A DNA stretch of 64,000 nt. Source: Vicingus serpentipes. GTDB taxonomy: Bacteria > Bacteroidota > Bacteroidia > Flavobacteriales_E > Vicingaceae. The position numbers and the translations under genes were made by a program. The stretch spans positions 32,000-95,999 of the forward strand of contig JAGFIT010000003.1 in the NCBI GenBank assembly GCA_024103385.1, read 5' to 3'. Below are positions 52,639-61,187 of the stretch, one piece after another. Within the stretch, counting starts at the first letter, position 1; every line of letters begins with the position of its first letter. Below the pieces are notes generated by a model that worked only from the letters and a program-made list of their open reading frames with translations, was not told where the DNA came from and searched no databases.

Positions 52639-54038
52639 ACAAACATTTTCCCTGGGTTTAATATTCCTTTAGGATCAAAATTGGATTTTATTGCTTTCTG
52701 TAGATTAAGTGCAACCTCACTGAAAGCAATATCCATATAGCTCTTTTGAACGTATCCTATACCGTGCTCTCCCGATAAAGTCCCCTTTAGCTGAACACAC
52801 AATTCAAAGATTTCTCGAATACCTTCAGGCAACTTATTTTCCCAAGCTTCATCACTCATATTATCTTTTATGATATTCACATGCAAATTTCCATCCCCAG
52901 CATGTCCGTAGCATACGGATTTAAACCCATATTTTTCACCAATCGATTTTACTCCATTTAAAAGAATGGGCAATTCTGCTCTTGGCACCACCGTATCTTC
53001 TTCTTTGTAGATTGATTTTGCTTTTACGGCTTCCCCTACTACTCTTCTTATTTTCCATAACTTATCTTTCTGAGCTGCATCTTCAGCAAATAAAATTTCG
53101 TCACACTCAAAATTTTCTAGCACTTGGTAAATGGTCTCACATTCTTTATACAACACTTCTTTATCATTCCCATCTACTTCAATTAACAAGTGGGCTTGAA
53201 TGTTATCCGGGATACTTATCGAATTATCATTGATGTACTCACTTCCCCAAAGTAGGGCATCTCGTTCCATAAATTCTAAGCCTGAAGGAATAACGCCTGC
53301 TTTAAAAATTTCAGAAACTGCTGCACATGCTTCATCAGCAGCATAAAAAGGAACCAACATCAATAAATTATATTTGGGATAAGGCAATAATTTAAATACT
53401 GCTTTGGTAATGATTCCTAAAGTTCCTTCACTACCCACTAACAATTGAGTTAGGTTATATCCTGTTGAATTTTTTAAGGTATTTGCTCCTGTCCAGATAA
53501 TCTCTCCAGTGGGTAATACTACCTCTAAATTGAGCACATAATCGCTCGTTACCCCATATTTTACCGCTTTGGGACCACCAGAATTTTCTGCCAAATTCCC
53601 TCCTATAAAACAACTGCCTTTACTCGCTGGATCTGGTGGGTAAAACAACCCTTTTTCTTGAACTGCTTCTTGAAAAATTTGTGTAATTACACCCGGCTCT
53701 ACCGTTGCTTGTAAATTTCTTTCATCAATTTCTAAAATAGAATTAAATCGCTCCATAGAAAGGAGTATTCCTTTATTAATCGGCAACGCTCCTCCACTCA
53801 ACCCTGTCCCTGCTCCTCTTGGAGTTAAAGGAATATTTTCTTGGTTACAAATTTTTAAAATTGCTGAAATTTCTTGAGGTGTTCGAGGAAGCACAACTAC
53901 TTCCGGATAAAAAAGATAATCCTCCGTTTCATCATGTCCATATTTTTTAAAAGCAGCATCATCAAACAAAACATACTGCTCTCCCACTATTTCAACTAAT
54001 TGATTAATAATTGTTGGAGTAACGATATTAAATGTCAT
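52635..54038 (-). CDS. FAD-linked oxidase, GlcD (glycolate/D-lactate) type
   Basis: A 467-residue flavoenzyme of the PCMH/VAO family. The FAD domain shows PRGAGTGLSGGALP, FYPPDPASKGSCFIGGNLAENSGG and VGSEGTLGIITKAV; the C-terminal domain ends with CYGHAGDGNLHVN and GEHGIGYVQK. It oxidises a 2-hydroxy acid such as glycolate or D-lactate, passing electrons to the quinone pool. No GlcE or GlcF partner is adjacent, so it may be a single-subunit enzyme. It is divergent from tRNA-Arg. Confidence 0.92.
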   Translation of the reverse strand: MTFNIVTPTIINQLVEIVGEQYVLFDDAAFKKYGHDETEDYLFYPEVVVLPRTPQEISAILKICNQENIPLTPRGAGTGLSGGALPINKGILLSMERFNSILEIDERNLQATVEPGVITQIFQEAVQEKGLFYPPDPASKGSCFIGGNLAENSGGPKAVKYGVTSDYVLNLEVVLPTGEIIWTGANTLKNSTGYNLTQLLVGSEGTLGIITKAVFKLLPYPKYNLLMLVPFYAADEACAAVSEIFKAGVIPSGLEFMERDALLWGSEYINDNSISIPDNIQAHLLIEVDGNDKEVLYKECETIYQVLENFECDEILFAEDAAQKDKLWKIRRVVGEAVKAKSIYKEEDTVVPRAELPILLNGVKSIGEKYGFKSVCYGHAGDGNLHVNIIKDNMSDEAWENKLPEGIREIFELCVQLKGTLSGEHGIGYVQKSYMDIAFSEVALNLQKAIKSNFDPKGILNPGKMFV

Positions 54039-54101
54039 TTGATAATCTTTTTTAGGATTTTTAAAAATAATAAATTAACCATTTAAACCTCAATAAATTT
54101 T

Positions 54102-54109
54102 TATATTTG
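54102..54109 (+). promoter_or_regulatory. -7 box of tRNA-Arg
   Basis: TATATTTG is an exact TAnnTTTG match 10 bp before the tRNA, in the same TTATATTTGCA context as before tRNA-His. Confidence 0.7.
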
Positions 54110-54119
54110 CACACGTTTT

Positions 54120-54193
54120 GGCCTCGTAGTTCAACTGAATAGAATACCTGATTACGGCTCAGGCGGTTGCAGGTTTGAATCCTGCCGAGGTCA
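54120..54193 (+). tRNA. tRNA-Arg (anticodon ACG)
   Basis: A full cloverleaf: acceptor GGCCTCG/CGAGGTC, D arm GTTC/GAAT, anticodon stem CCTGA/TCAGG with ACG in the loop TTACGGC, and T arm GCAGG/CCTGC around TTTGAAT. ACG (A34 converted to inosine) reads CGU/CGC/CGA. Positions 19 and 56, normally G and C, are A and T here. CCA is not encoded. The 3' end is repeated at 54322. Confidence 0.95.
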
Positions 54194-54220
54194 CGAATAA
54201 AACAAACGAAAGGTGAAACG

Positions 54221-54257
54221 AAGCGAGCTCTCTAAAACGAGAGCTCGCTTTTGTTTT
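54221..54257 (+). terminator. Terminator of tRNA-Arg
   Basis: AAGCGAGCTCTC pairs perfectly with GAGAGCTCGCTT around TAAAAC and is followed by TTGTTTT. Confidence 0.85.
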
Positions 54258-54321
54258 AGAGAGCGAGCGAAAGTTTCTTCGGTTGTTTTTCAAAGCGGAT
54301 CTTTACAGGATAACCGAAGAT

Positions 54322-54338
54322 AATCCTGCCGAGGTCAC
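54322..54338 (+). repeat. Second copy of the tRNA-Arg 3' end
   Basis: AATCCTGCCGAGGTCAC repeats 54178-54194 exactly over 17 bp, 144 bp downstream, directly after the inverted repeat arm AACCGAAGA. Confidence 0.88.
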
Positions 54339-54348
54339 TAAGAGAGTT

Positions 54349-54381
54349 AAACTCCTTCAGCATAGCTGAAGGAGTTTTTTT
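54349..54381 (+). terminator. Second terminator downstream of tRNA-Arg
   Basis: AAACTCCTTCAGC and its perfect complement pair around ATA and are followed by Ts. It ends whatever transcript covers the tRNA-tail copy. Confidence 0.82.
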
Positions 54382-54687
54382 ATTGAGTATGGTCAAGCTA
54401 AATGAAATTTGAGCGAAGATATACTCAATAAAAAACCAAAATCTTTGATTTTGAGTTTAACTCTGATTTTGAGTTTAACTCTCGGAATTCGGAGCTCAAA
54501 GGAATCACAGAGTAATCCTGCTCCTTTTCTGTATTCTGTTAATAATTATCTCTCCTATTTTATTTCTCCTAACCAATAATCGACTAACTTTATCCTAGTG
54601 TAAAAAACGTTTTAATGTTTTTTGCACATCAAATAGCACAATTGGTTTTACCTGATTGTCGTAAGTAATTTTAAGAGCTCCAGTGTA

Positions 54688-55113
54688 ATGTATAAAGGAG
54701 AACCAACAGAAGGAATGGAATTTTATAATTTGCTTTTAGCATCAGATGAATTCAACTCGGAGCTGGGTAAAGTTACTTTAGCCTCAGGAAAATTAGAAGC
54801 AGAACTAATTATGTTTCTAATTAAGAATGGAATAAAAGGAAATTATAAAAGAGCAACTCTGGGGACACTGATTGATTTAACGGAGAAAAATGATTTGCTT
54901 GATAAAAATATGATTAGTGTTTTGAGGGATATATCGATTCAAAGAAACTACATAACTCACAATATTTATGCTCTTTTTATAGACTTGATTGACGAAACTA
55001 TACTAGAAAAAAACGACCTCTTAGATTCTGACGTTCATCTATACATTGAAAGAGCGTGGCAGTTAAAGGAAAATTTGGATAGATTATCAGAAATTATAAA
55101 AAAGAAGGAATGA
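54688..55113 (+). CDS. Hypothetical protein with HEPN-like RxxxxH motif
   Basis: A 141-residue, all-helical, acidic protein with no signal or membrane segment. ISIQRNYITHNIYALF contains R-x4-H in a helix preceded by a polar residue, the layout of the HEPN RNase active site. The preceding helices and the long C-terminal helix also fit that fold. HEPN proteins serve in toxin-antitoxin, abortive infection and RNA processing. It lies just after the structured region behind tRNA-Arg, a typical place for acquired genes. No antitoxin-like partner was seen; the family assignment is tentative. Confidence 0.6.
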   Translation: MYKGEPTEGMEFYNLLLASDEFNSELGKVTLASGKLEAELIMFLIKNGIKGNYKRATLGTLIDLTEKNDLLDKNMISVLRDISIQRNYITHNIYALFIDLIDETILEKNDLLDSDVHLYIERAWQLKENLDRLSEIIKKKE

Positions 55114-55175
55114 ACGGATTTTTGGCTTGGTTGATGACTCGTAGTATTCCGAGATTGGAAAGGTGGAAAAAATAA
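55110..55175 (+). CDS. Possible 21-residue peptide overlapping the HEPN-like gene
   Basis: An ATG overlapping the upstream TGA (ATGA) opens a frame for a peptide with a hydrophobic start (MNGFLAWLM) and a basic end (TRSIPRLERWKK), ending at the terminator. The overlap and terminator suggest it could be translated. It could also be the remnant of a longer gene; the sequence faintly recalls the N-terminus of GH3-type proteins. Low certainty. Confidence 0.3.
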   Translation: MNGFLAWLMTRSIPRLERWKK

Positions 55176-55205
55176 AAAAGTCCCGAGGTTCTTCGAGACT
55201 TTTTA
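55175..55205 (+). terminator. Terminator after the HEPN-like gene
   Basis: AAAAAGTCCCGA pairs with TCGAGACTTTTT (one mismatch) around a short loop, with Ts on the plus strand. Confidence 0.75.
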
Positions 55206-55230
55206 TATGTTTTTTTTAGTTTTATTCTCC

Positions 55231-55266
55231 TCCTTCGACTATAGTTCGACAGGCTCACTATGACAA
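55231..55266. repeat. CTTCGACA-type interspersed repeat
   Basis: CTTCGACTATAGTTCGACAG followed by GCTCACTATGACA is a member of the family at 17284 and 32079, located between the HEPN-like gene and sucC. Confidence 0.7.
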
Positions 55267-55279
55267 CCAAAGATTTAAG

Positions 55280-56491
55280 TTAAGCTAAAACTTCACTCAC
55301 TTTTTGAGCTGCTTCTTTTAACAATACAGCAGAATGAACATCTAATCCAGAATCATCAATTAATTTTTTCGCTTCTTCTGCATTCGTTCCTTGTAAACGA
55401 ACAATGATAGGCACTGGAATTTCTCCAATATTTTTGTAAGCATCCACCACACCTTGTGCTACTCTGTCACATCTTACAATACCTCCAAAAATGTTAATCA
55501 AAATTGCTTTTACATTCGGATCCTTTAAGATCATTCTAAACGCTTTTTCTACTCTTTCTGCATCAGCTGTACCACCAACATCCAAGAAGTTAGCAGGCTC
55601 ACCACCAGATAATTTAATAATATCCATTGTAGCCATTGCTAATCCAGCTCCATTTACCATACAACCCACATTTCCATCTAAATCCACGTAATTTAATCCA
55701 GCTTCTTTGGCTTCCAATTCAATAGGGTTATCTTCTGTAGGATCGTGCATCGCTGCAATATCTTTGTGTCTGTACAATGCGCTATCATCAATATTTACCT
55801 TGGCATCTACTGCAATAATTTTACTATCTGATGTTTTTAACACTGGATTAATTTCAAACATAGAAGCATCTGTTCCTTCATAAGCTGCGTACAATGCAAA
55901 AACAAATTTGGTCATTTGCTTAAACGCTTCTCCTGATAATCCTAAATTAAATGAAATTCTTCTTGCTTGAAAACCTTGTAAGCCAATTTTAGGGTCAATT
56001 TCTTCTTTGAATATCAAGTGAGGTGTTTTTTCAGCAACCGCTTCAATATCCATTCCTCCTTCTGTAGAATACATAATAATGTTCTTCCCTGTTTCTCTAT
56101 TCAACAAAACAGACATGTAAAACTCTTCTGGTTCAGCATCTCCTGGATAATAAACATCTTGCGCAATTAACACTTTGTTTACTTTTTTTCCAGTAGCATT
56201 GGTTTGAGCTGTTACCAAATGACCTCCTAAGATACCTTTGGCGATATCAGCCACTTTATCTAACCCTTTTGCTAAAACAACTCCATGAGAACCTGTTTCA
56301 GTCACCGTTCCTTTACCTCTACCACCAGCATGAATTTGTGCTTTAACTACATACCACTCTGTTCCCGTTTCTGCAGTCAACTTTTTTGCAGCTTCAACAG
56401 CTTGTTCTGGAGTATCTGCAACAATTCCTTCTTGAATGGCAACGCCAAATCCTTTTAGTAATGATTTTCCTTGATATTCGTGTATATTCAT
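55280..56491 (-). CDS. sucC: Succinate-CoA ligase, ADP-forming, beta subunit
   Basis: A 403-residue ATP-grasp subunit: [38 protein letters not shown], and [17 protein letters not shown] and [14 protein letters not shown] at the C-terminus. It makes succinyl-CoA or succinate plus ATP in the TCA cycle with SucD, which is not adjacent. I start at 56491 because MNIHEYQ is the universal start; the longer frame to 56554 adds 21 residues of non-family sequence. Confidence 0.96.
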   Translation of the reverse strand: MNIHEYQGKSLLKGFGVAIQEGIVADTPEQAVEAAKKLTAETGTEWYVVKAQIHAGGRGKGTVTETGSHGVVLAKGLDKVADIAKGILGGHLVTAQTNATGKKVNKVLIAQDVYYPGDAEPEEFYMSVLLNRETGKNIIMYSTEGGMDIEAVAEKTPHLIFKEEIDPKIGLQGFQARRISFNLGLSGEAFKQMTKFVFALYAAYEGTDASMFEINPVLKTSDSKIIAVDAKVNIDDSALYRHKDIAAMHDPTEDNPIELEAKEAGLNYVDLDGNVGCMVNGAGLAMATMDIIKLSGGEPANFLDVGGTADAERVEKAFRMILKDPNVKAILINIFGGIVRCDRVAQGVVDAYKNIGEIPVPIIVRLQGTNAEEAKKLIDDSGLDVHSAVLLKEAAQKVSEVLA

Positions 56492-56620
56492 GAATTGATA
56501 GTTTTCAAAATTATCAACCAAAAGTAACGGTTTTAATTGGGAATTCAATGTCAATTTTTCAACAAATAATTAATAATTTAGCAATTGTTAATTAACAACA
56601 AAAAGAAAACACTCGAACCT

Positions 56621-56692
56621 CGTCTTTGCGAGGAACGAAGCGGTCTTACTTTAATTAATTACAATATAATAGAATTGCTTCACTATGTTCGA
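56621..56692. repeat. CGTCTTTGCGAGGAACGAAG-type repeat
   Basis: The left part CGTCTTTGCGAGGAACGAAG and the right part GCTTCACTATGTTCG are imperfectly complementary and resemble a repeat widely seen in bacterial intergenic regions. It lies between sucC and the ABC ATPase gene. Confidence 0.45.
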
Positions 56693-56728
56693 AATAGCAT
56701 ATTGTAAGTTTTCTTTACATCAACAACA

Positions 56729-57385
56729 ATGATTAAAGCCGAAAACATACACAAATCTTATGGGGATTTAGAAGTACTCAAAGGAGTAAACCTAGAGATA
56801 AAACAAGGGGAAATTATTTCTATTGTTGGTGCATCAGGAGCAGGAAAATCAACCTTACTTCAAATTATTGGCACATTAGACCAACCTGATGAAGGTGTAA
56901 TTAAAATAAATGAAGTTGCAACTGCTCAATTAAAAGACAAAGAACTATCACTATTCCGAAACAGAAATATTGGATTTGTTTTTCAGTTTCATCATCTACT
57001 TCCCGAGTTTACAGCATTAGAAAATGTGTGTATTCCCGCTCTTATCCAAAAAGTAAACAAAGCTAAAGCAGAAAAAAGAGCATTAGAGTTATTAGACAAA
57101 TTAGGAGTTGAAAACAGGTCTCATCACAAGCCTTCAGAACTTTCAGGAGGGGAACAACAACGTGTTGCTGTATGCAGAGCATTAATGAACAACCCTGCGG
57201 TTATCCTTGCAGATGAACCTTCAGGAAATTTAGATTCTTCCTCTGCTAAAGAATTGCACAACTTGTTTTTTCAATTAAGGGATGAACTGAATCAAACTTT
57301 TGTTATTGTTACTCACAACGAAGAATTGGCGAATATGGCCGACAGAAAATTAACCATGAAAGATGGAGTGATAATTAACAATTAA
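56729..57385 (+). CDS. LolD/MacB-type ABC transporter ATP-binding protein
   Basis: A 218-residue ATPase: Walker [11 protein letters not shown]-loop [18 protein letters not shown], signature [15 protein letters not shown], Walker [13 protein letters not shown]. The [14 protein letters not shown] stretch is typical of LolD, which powers lipoprotein release with LolC/E. No permease is adjacent, so the partner is encoded elsewhere. Confidence 0.92.
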   Translation: MIKAENIHKSYGDLEVLKGVNLEIKQGEIISIVGASGAGKSTLLQIIGTLDQPDEGVIKINEVATAQLKDKELSLFRNRNIGFVFQFHHLLPEFTALENVCIPALIQKVNKAKAEKRALELLDKLGVENRSHHKPSELSGGEQQRVAVCRALMNNPAVILADEPSGNLDSSSAKELHNLFFQLRDELNQTFVIVTHNEELANMADRKLTMKDGVIINN

Positions 57386-57452
57386 AGTTCTTAAATTAAA
57401 AAACACTAAACTTTATAACTTTACGAACTTTCACACTTTTAAACTAAATAAA

Positions 57453-57689
57453 ATGGACAAACCAAAAATAGCTCAAAAATCACCCTATGTAATGGAAATG
57501 AAAGCAGGTAAATATGCTTTTTGTACTTGTGGAGAAAGCAGTAAACAACCTTTTTGTGATGGAACACACTCTTCTACTAACTTTAGACCTGAAATTGTGG
57601 TTATTGAAGAAGATAGAAAGGTGGCATGGTGCGGTTGTAAACACACTAAAAATGGTGGATTTTGTGATGGCTCTCATGCTAAAGTTTAA
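57453..57689 (+). CDS. CDGSH iron-sulfur protein, two-cluster type
   Basis: A 78-residue protein with two tandem CDGSH motifs: CTCGESSKQPFCDGTH and CGCKHTKNGGFCDGSH. Each should hold a 3Cys-1His [2Fe-2S] cluster, as in the MiNT/CISD3 group. The role is redox or cluster transfer, unproven here. It lies between the ABC ATPase and a barrel protein. An ACTTT-rich leader precedes it. Confidence 0.95.
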   Translation: MDKPKIAQKSPYVMEMKAGKYAFCTCGESSKQPFCDGTHSSTNFRPEIVVIEEDRKVAWCGCKHTKNGGFCDGSHAKV

Positions 57690-57700
57690 CTAAAATTATT

Positions 57701-58534
57701 ATGAATAAAATTGTATTACTTTCTCTTCTTAGTCTTTTAATTTTGACTCCCAACTTATGGGCGCAAGAGGAAGATTATGAAGATTGGAGTAAGGACGAAA
57801 CTAAAAAATCACTATTTTTTGGTGGCATAAATGTGGGTGGTTTTTTTGCTAATAAGAATACAGCCATTATATATACTGGTAATCCTAGTGCAACTCCTTA
57901 TGGTATTTCCTACATTTTAAGCATTCCCTCCTATAAAACTATTTTTGACACCTATTTTCAGCACCCCTATGCTATTTCAGAATTCCCACAAAACCCGAGT
58001 TATAGCACAGCATTAGACATAGGCGTTCATGCTGGGATGAATATAGGTGATGCTGCTGCTATTTATATAGACATTAATACCTCTCAATTAAAATATGAGC
58101 AAACCTTTACTATGGCTATTGATGACCCCTTAAACAAATCACCCGAACCTACCTATGAACAGATTCCAATACTTGGAGAAGAGAAACGATTTAATTTGAA
58201 TTTAGGAACACAACTCAATTTTTATACTGCAGAAAGTTCATTGGCTTATTTTGCACTCTTTGGAAATTTTAATAGCACAAAGATGGAACGTAATTATATC
58301 GTAATAAATAATAGAGAATATAACATTATCCATAATGCAGCTCAACAACCTAGTGATAACCCTGGAGGAATAGGGTACGGTGCAGGAACAGGATTGGGCT
58401 TTAAATACAACTTAACGGAAAACCTCCTACTTGACCTCAACTATAACTTATATTACACCAAAATTAACATGAATAGCAACCTTAACCCTTTTGGTATGCA
58501 TCATGGAATAATGTTAAGAGTAATTTGGAATTAA
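57701..58534 (+). CDS. Predicted outer-membrane beta-barrel protein
   Basis: A 277-residue protein with a signal peptide ending LWAQ, an acidic N-terminal stretch and then amphipathic strand-like segments rich in Tyr, Asn and Gly, finishing in an aromatic residue-containing strand (MLRVIWN). This suits an 8- to 10-stranded outer-membrane barrel. No specific family is recognised. It is 11 bp after the CDGSH gene and 22 bp before the acyltransferase gene. Confidence 0.72.
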   Translation: MNKIVLLSLLSLLILTPNLWAQEEDYEDWSKDETKKSLFFGGINVGGFFANKNTAIIYTGNPSATPYGISYILSIPSYKTIFDTYFQHPYAISEFPQNPSYSTALDIGVHAGMNIGDAAAIYIDINTSQLKYEQTFTMAIDDPLNKSPEPTYEQIPILGEEKRFNLNLGTQLNFYTAESSLAYFALFGNFNSTKMERNYIVINNREYNIIHNAAQQPSDNPGGIGYGAGTGLGFKYNLTENLLLDLNYNLYYTKINMNSNLNPFGMHHGIMLRVIWN

Positions 58535-58556
58535 AAGTTAAGTACTGTTTGTAAAG

Positions 58557-59369
58557 ATGGAAGAGAAATTTATTGATGTTGAAAAAATAATAAAAGGGAA
58601 AAATCCTGCATTGCTCAAATGGACTCCAAAATTTTTATTGAATTATCTTAAGAAAACTATTCATCAAGAAGATATCAATCGGATTTTATCTGAAAACCAA
58701 GACAAATTTGGATACGATTTTTGTGCTGATATTATACAACGATTTAACATCAAAATAGAAGTAGAAGGTACTGAGAACATACCAAAAGAAGAAGGTTGTA
58801 TTTTAGCTGCAAATCACCCTTTAGGAGGCGTGGACGCACTAGCCATTGTAACAGCAATAACCCCTATCCGGAAAGACATCCAATTTATAGTGAATGATAT
58901 TTTACTTAATCTTAACAATTTAAAAGGATTATTTGTTGGGGTGAATAAACATGGAGTCAACTCAAAAGATTCTTTAACCAATGTGAGTAATTTATTTAGT
59001 TCTGATAAAGCCACCTTTGTTTTTCCAGCTGGATTAGTGAGTAGAAGACGTAAGGGAAAAATTGAAGATTTAGAATGGAAAAAAACGTTTATCACTAGGG
59101 CTAAAAAACACGAGAAACCAATTATTCCTGTTTACGTAGAAGGTAGTTTAACAAGCTTCTTTTATAACTTATCCAATTTTAGAACAACGATAGGTATAAA
59201 AGCCAATATAGAAATGCTATATTTAGCCCAAGAAACATTTAAACAGAAAAACAAAACCATAAAAATTGTATTTGGAAAGCCTATTGCTCCTTCTTCTTTC
59301 AACAATAGTAAATCAGATAAAGAATGGGCAGAATGGGTGAAAAATAAAGTGTATCAATTGAAAGCGTAA
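58557..59369 (+). CDS. glsA: Lysophospholipid-type O-acyltransferase, GlsA-like
   Basis: A 270-residue LPLAT-family acyltransferase. The catalytic motif is ANHPLGGVDAL (His-x5-Asp, the HPxGGxD form of the OlsA/GlsA group), with VFPAGLVSRRRKGKI as the second block. The GNAT-type N-acyltransferase gene follows 8 bp downstream. In Bacteroides this pair (GlsA with GlsB) makes glycine lipids: GlsB N-acylates glycine with a 3-hydroxy fatty acid and GlsA adds the second acyl chain. The assignment depends on that pairing. Confidence 0.8.
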   Translation: MEEKFIDVEKIIKGKNPALLKWTPKFLLNYLKKTIHQEDINRILSENQDKFGYDFCADIIQRFNIKIEVEGTENIPKEEGCILAANHPLGGVDALAIVTAITPIRKDIQFIVNDILLNLNNLKGLFVGVNKHGVNSKDSLTNVSNLFSSDKATFVFPAGLVSRRRKGKIEDLEWKKTFITRAKKHEKPIIPVYVEGSLTSFFYNLSNFRTTIGIKANIEMLYLAQETFKQKNKTIKIVFGKPIAPSSFNNSKSDKEWAEWVKNKVYQLKA

Positions 59370-59377
59370 ACTAATTC

Positions 59378-60298
59378 ATGTCAAAAAAAAATTACACCAT
59401 ACCTCCAATAGATAAATATTTGCTTGAACAAGAGCTCAATCAAAATCGATTTGTCAAAAACACCAACAAGGGAGATAATGAAATTTATATTGTCAACTAC
59501 CATAATGCGCCTAATGTTGTTAGAGAAATTGGAAGGTTAAGAGAAATTACTTTTTCTGCTGCTGGTGGTGGAACTGGAAAGGAAGTGGATTTAGACGAGA
59601 GAGATACCGATGAAAATTGTTATGAGCAACTCATTGTTTTTGACCCTGAAGAAAAAGAAATTATAAGCGGATACCGCTTTATTGATTGTAGTAAAGTTAT
59701 TGAACAACCCAACCTCGATTTATCCACTAAACATTATTTTAATTTTTCTGAGGAGTTTATTACCAATTACCTTCCTTACACGATAGAATTAGGAAGATCA
59801 TGGGTTCAGCCCATGTATCAAACAACAAAAGACACCCGTAAAGGAATTTTTGCTTTGGATAATTTATGGGATGGTTTGGGTGCCTTAATCGTTAACCATC
59901 CTCATATAAAATATTTTTTTGGAAAAGTAACGATGTACCCTAGCTATAATACTACCGCACGTAATGCTTTACTTTATTTTATGAGCTATTATTTTCCTGA
60001 TCAGAATCAATTGGTAACCCCTATAAACCCATTAGTAATTAAAGATGATTTATCAGAAATTACTAACTTACTAAAAGATAAAGATTTTGATGAAGGAATT
60101 AAATCACTTCAACAATACCTAAAGGAATATGGAGAAACGATTCCTCCTCTTATTAATACCTACATGAAAATTTCTTCTACCATGAAATCTTTCGGAACAG
60201 CTATTAATCCCGATTTTGGGGGAGTTGAAGAAACAGGTATATTAGTTACTATAGCTGATATTTACGAAGAAAAGAAAGAAAGGCATATGAATGGTTAA
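59378..60298 (+). CDS. glsB: GNAT-fold N-acyltransferase, GlsB/OlsB-like
   Basis: A 306-residue OlsB/hemolysin-type N-acyltransferase: NAPNVVREIGRLREITF, IVFDPEEKEIISGYR, and IELGRSWVQPMYQ are characteristic, together with a helical C-terminal extension. It would transfer a 3-hydroxyacyl chain to the amino group of glycine (or a similar amino acid). It pairs with the O-acyltransferase gene upstream. Its stop overlaps that of the convergent sulfotransferase by four bases. Confidence 0.85.
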   Translation: MSKKNYTIPPIDKYLLEQELNQNRFVKNTNKGDNEIYIVNYHNAPNVVREIGRLREITFSAAGGGTGKEVDLDERDTDENCYEQLIVFDPEEKEIISGYRFIDCSKVIEQPNLDLSTKHYFNFSEEFITNYLPYTIELGRSWVQPMYQTTKDTRKGIFALDNLWDGLGALIVNHPHIKYFFGKVTMYPSYNTTARNALLYFMSYYFPDQNQLVTPINPLVIKDDLSEITNLLKDKDFDEGIKSLQQYLKEYGETIPPLINTYMKISSTMKSFGTAINPDFGGVEETGILVTIADIYEEKKERHMNG

Positions 60299-61176
60299 GC
60301 TTCATTGCTAAAATCCACCCCAAACTCCTTTTTCAATTGCTGCATATCTTTAGCAAAATAGTTAGCACAAAAATTCTTTTCTTCTTCAGTCATAGGAACA
60401 TATTGCTGCTCCCTTTTGTTACTTAATTTAATTTTTTCTACCACGTTGGAATTCAGGATAATGTTTCTTAAAAAAGAAATTTGTAAGGGTTTACTAATCA
60501 ATTTTCTAATGGGATGTTCTCTATTGACTAAGAATTGATTTAGCTTTTTATTTTTAACCCCTGCAGCACTATTTTGAGCTGATAACTCAGCCACTTGAAT
60601 TTTATCTAGTCCCAAGAACTTAAAATAATTATCCATTAATTGTTGAGGATTATCTCTTAACTGTTCAGTAGTACAAATGAATAATTGTTCTCGTTTAAAA
60701 TAATTGAGCCAATTTGATAAATGTAAATAATACAAACTACCATAAAAGTTACATAGGTTATTTTGATCAATAATATCTCCTTTATCCAAAATCTCGCTCT
60801 CCAACATTTCGCTATCAATTAATCTAACTTCTTTATCAATATATCCCTGATTTACTAAATAATGGTAATTGGAATAAGTCCTTTCAGAAGGTTCTCTTAA
60901 GATAACTGCAATTTTCATTGCTGGATTATAATCAACTATTCGTTTAGGAGCATTTTTATCCATCAACAAATAAGTATCAGAAGTCATCTTAACTCCTTCT
61001 TTATCCTCAAAAAAATCATGTAAAAAGGCAGTTCCTCTAGAATAATGGTCATTAACAGAAAAGTAAGTCACTTCCTTTATCTTAGAAAAATTGACTTGAC
61101 GATGCTGTTTCAGGTATTCAACCAAACTGGTTGTACCTGACCTCCCTGCTCCTATTATGATATGCTCTAATCTCAT
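60295..61176 (-). CDS. Sulfotransferase-family protein
   Basis: A 293-residue P-loop sulfotransferase. GAGRSGTTSLVEYL is the 5'-phosphosulfate loop for PAPS; ILREPSERTYSNYHYL is the 3'-phosphate site. The layout resembles enzymes of the N-sulfotransferase/Sulfotransfer_1 type. Acceptor is unknown. It is convergent with, and overlaps by four bases, the GlsB-like gene; a lipid or glycan acceptor would be compatible with that location but is not shown by the sequence. Confidence 0.85.
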   Translation of the reverse strand: MRLEHIIIGAGRSGTTSLVEYLKQHRQVNFSKIKEVTYFSVNDHYSRGTAFLHDFFEDKEGVKMTSDTYLLMDKNAPKRIVDYNPAMKIAVILREPSERTYSNYHYLVNQGYIDKEVRLIDSEMLESEILDKGDIIDQNNLCNFYGSLYYLHLSNWLNYFKREQLFICTTEQLRDNPQQLMDNYFKFLGLDKIQVAELSAQNSAAGVKNKKLNQFLVNREHPIRKLISKPLQISFLRNIILNSNVVEKIKLSNKREQQYVPMTEEEKNFCANYFAKDMQQLKKEFGVDFSNEA

Positions 61177-61187
61177 CTAAAGAAAAA

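Larger units (their letters stand above)
54194..54687. other. Structured non-coding region downstream of tRNA-Arg
   Basis: No gene is visible in these 494 bp. Going downstream, it holds a 12-bp terminator hairpin; an inverted repeat TCTTCGGTT/AACCGAAGA (54276-54320); the tRNA 3'-end copy; a second terminator; 15-bp arms at 54376-54390 and 54421-54435; an 18-bp tandem repeat TGATTTTGAGTTTAACTC at 54446-54481; and a GTGTAAAAAAC/GTTTTTTGCAC hairpin near 54597-54626. It looks like a decayed or miniature insertion next to the tRNA. Confidence 0.55.
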
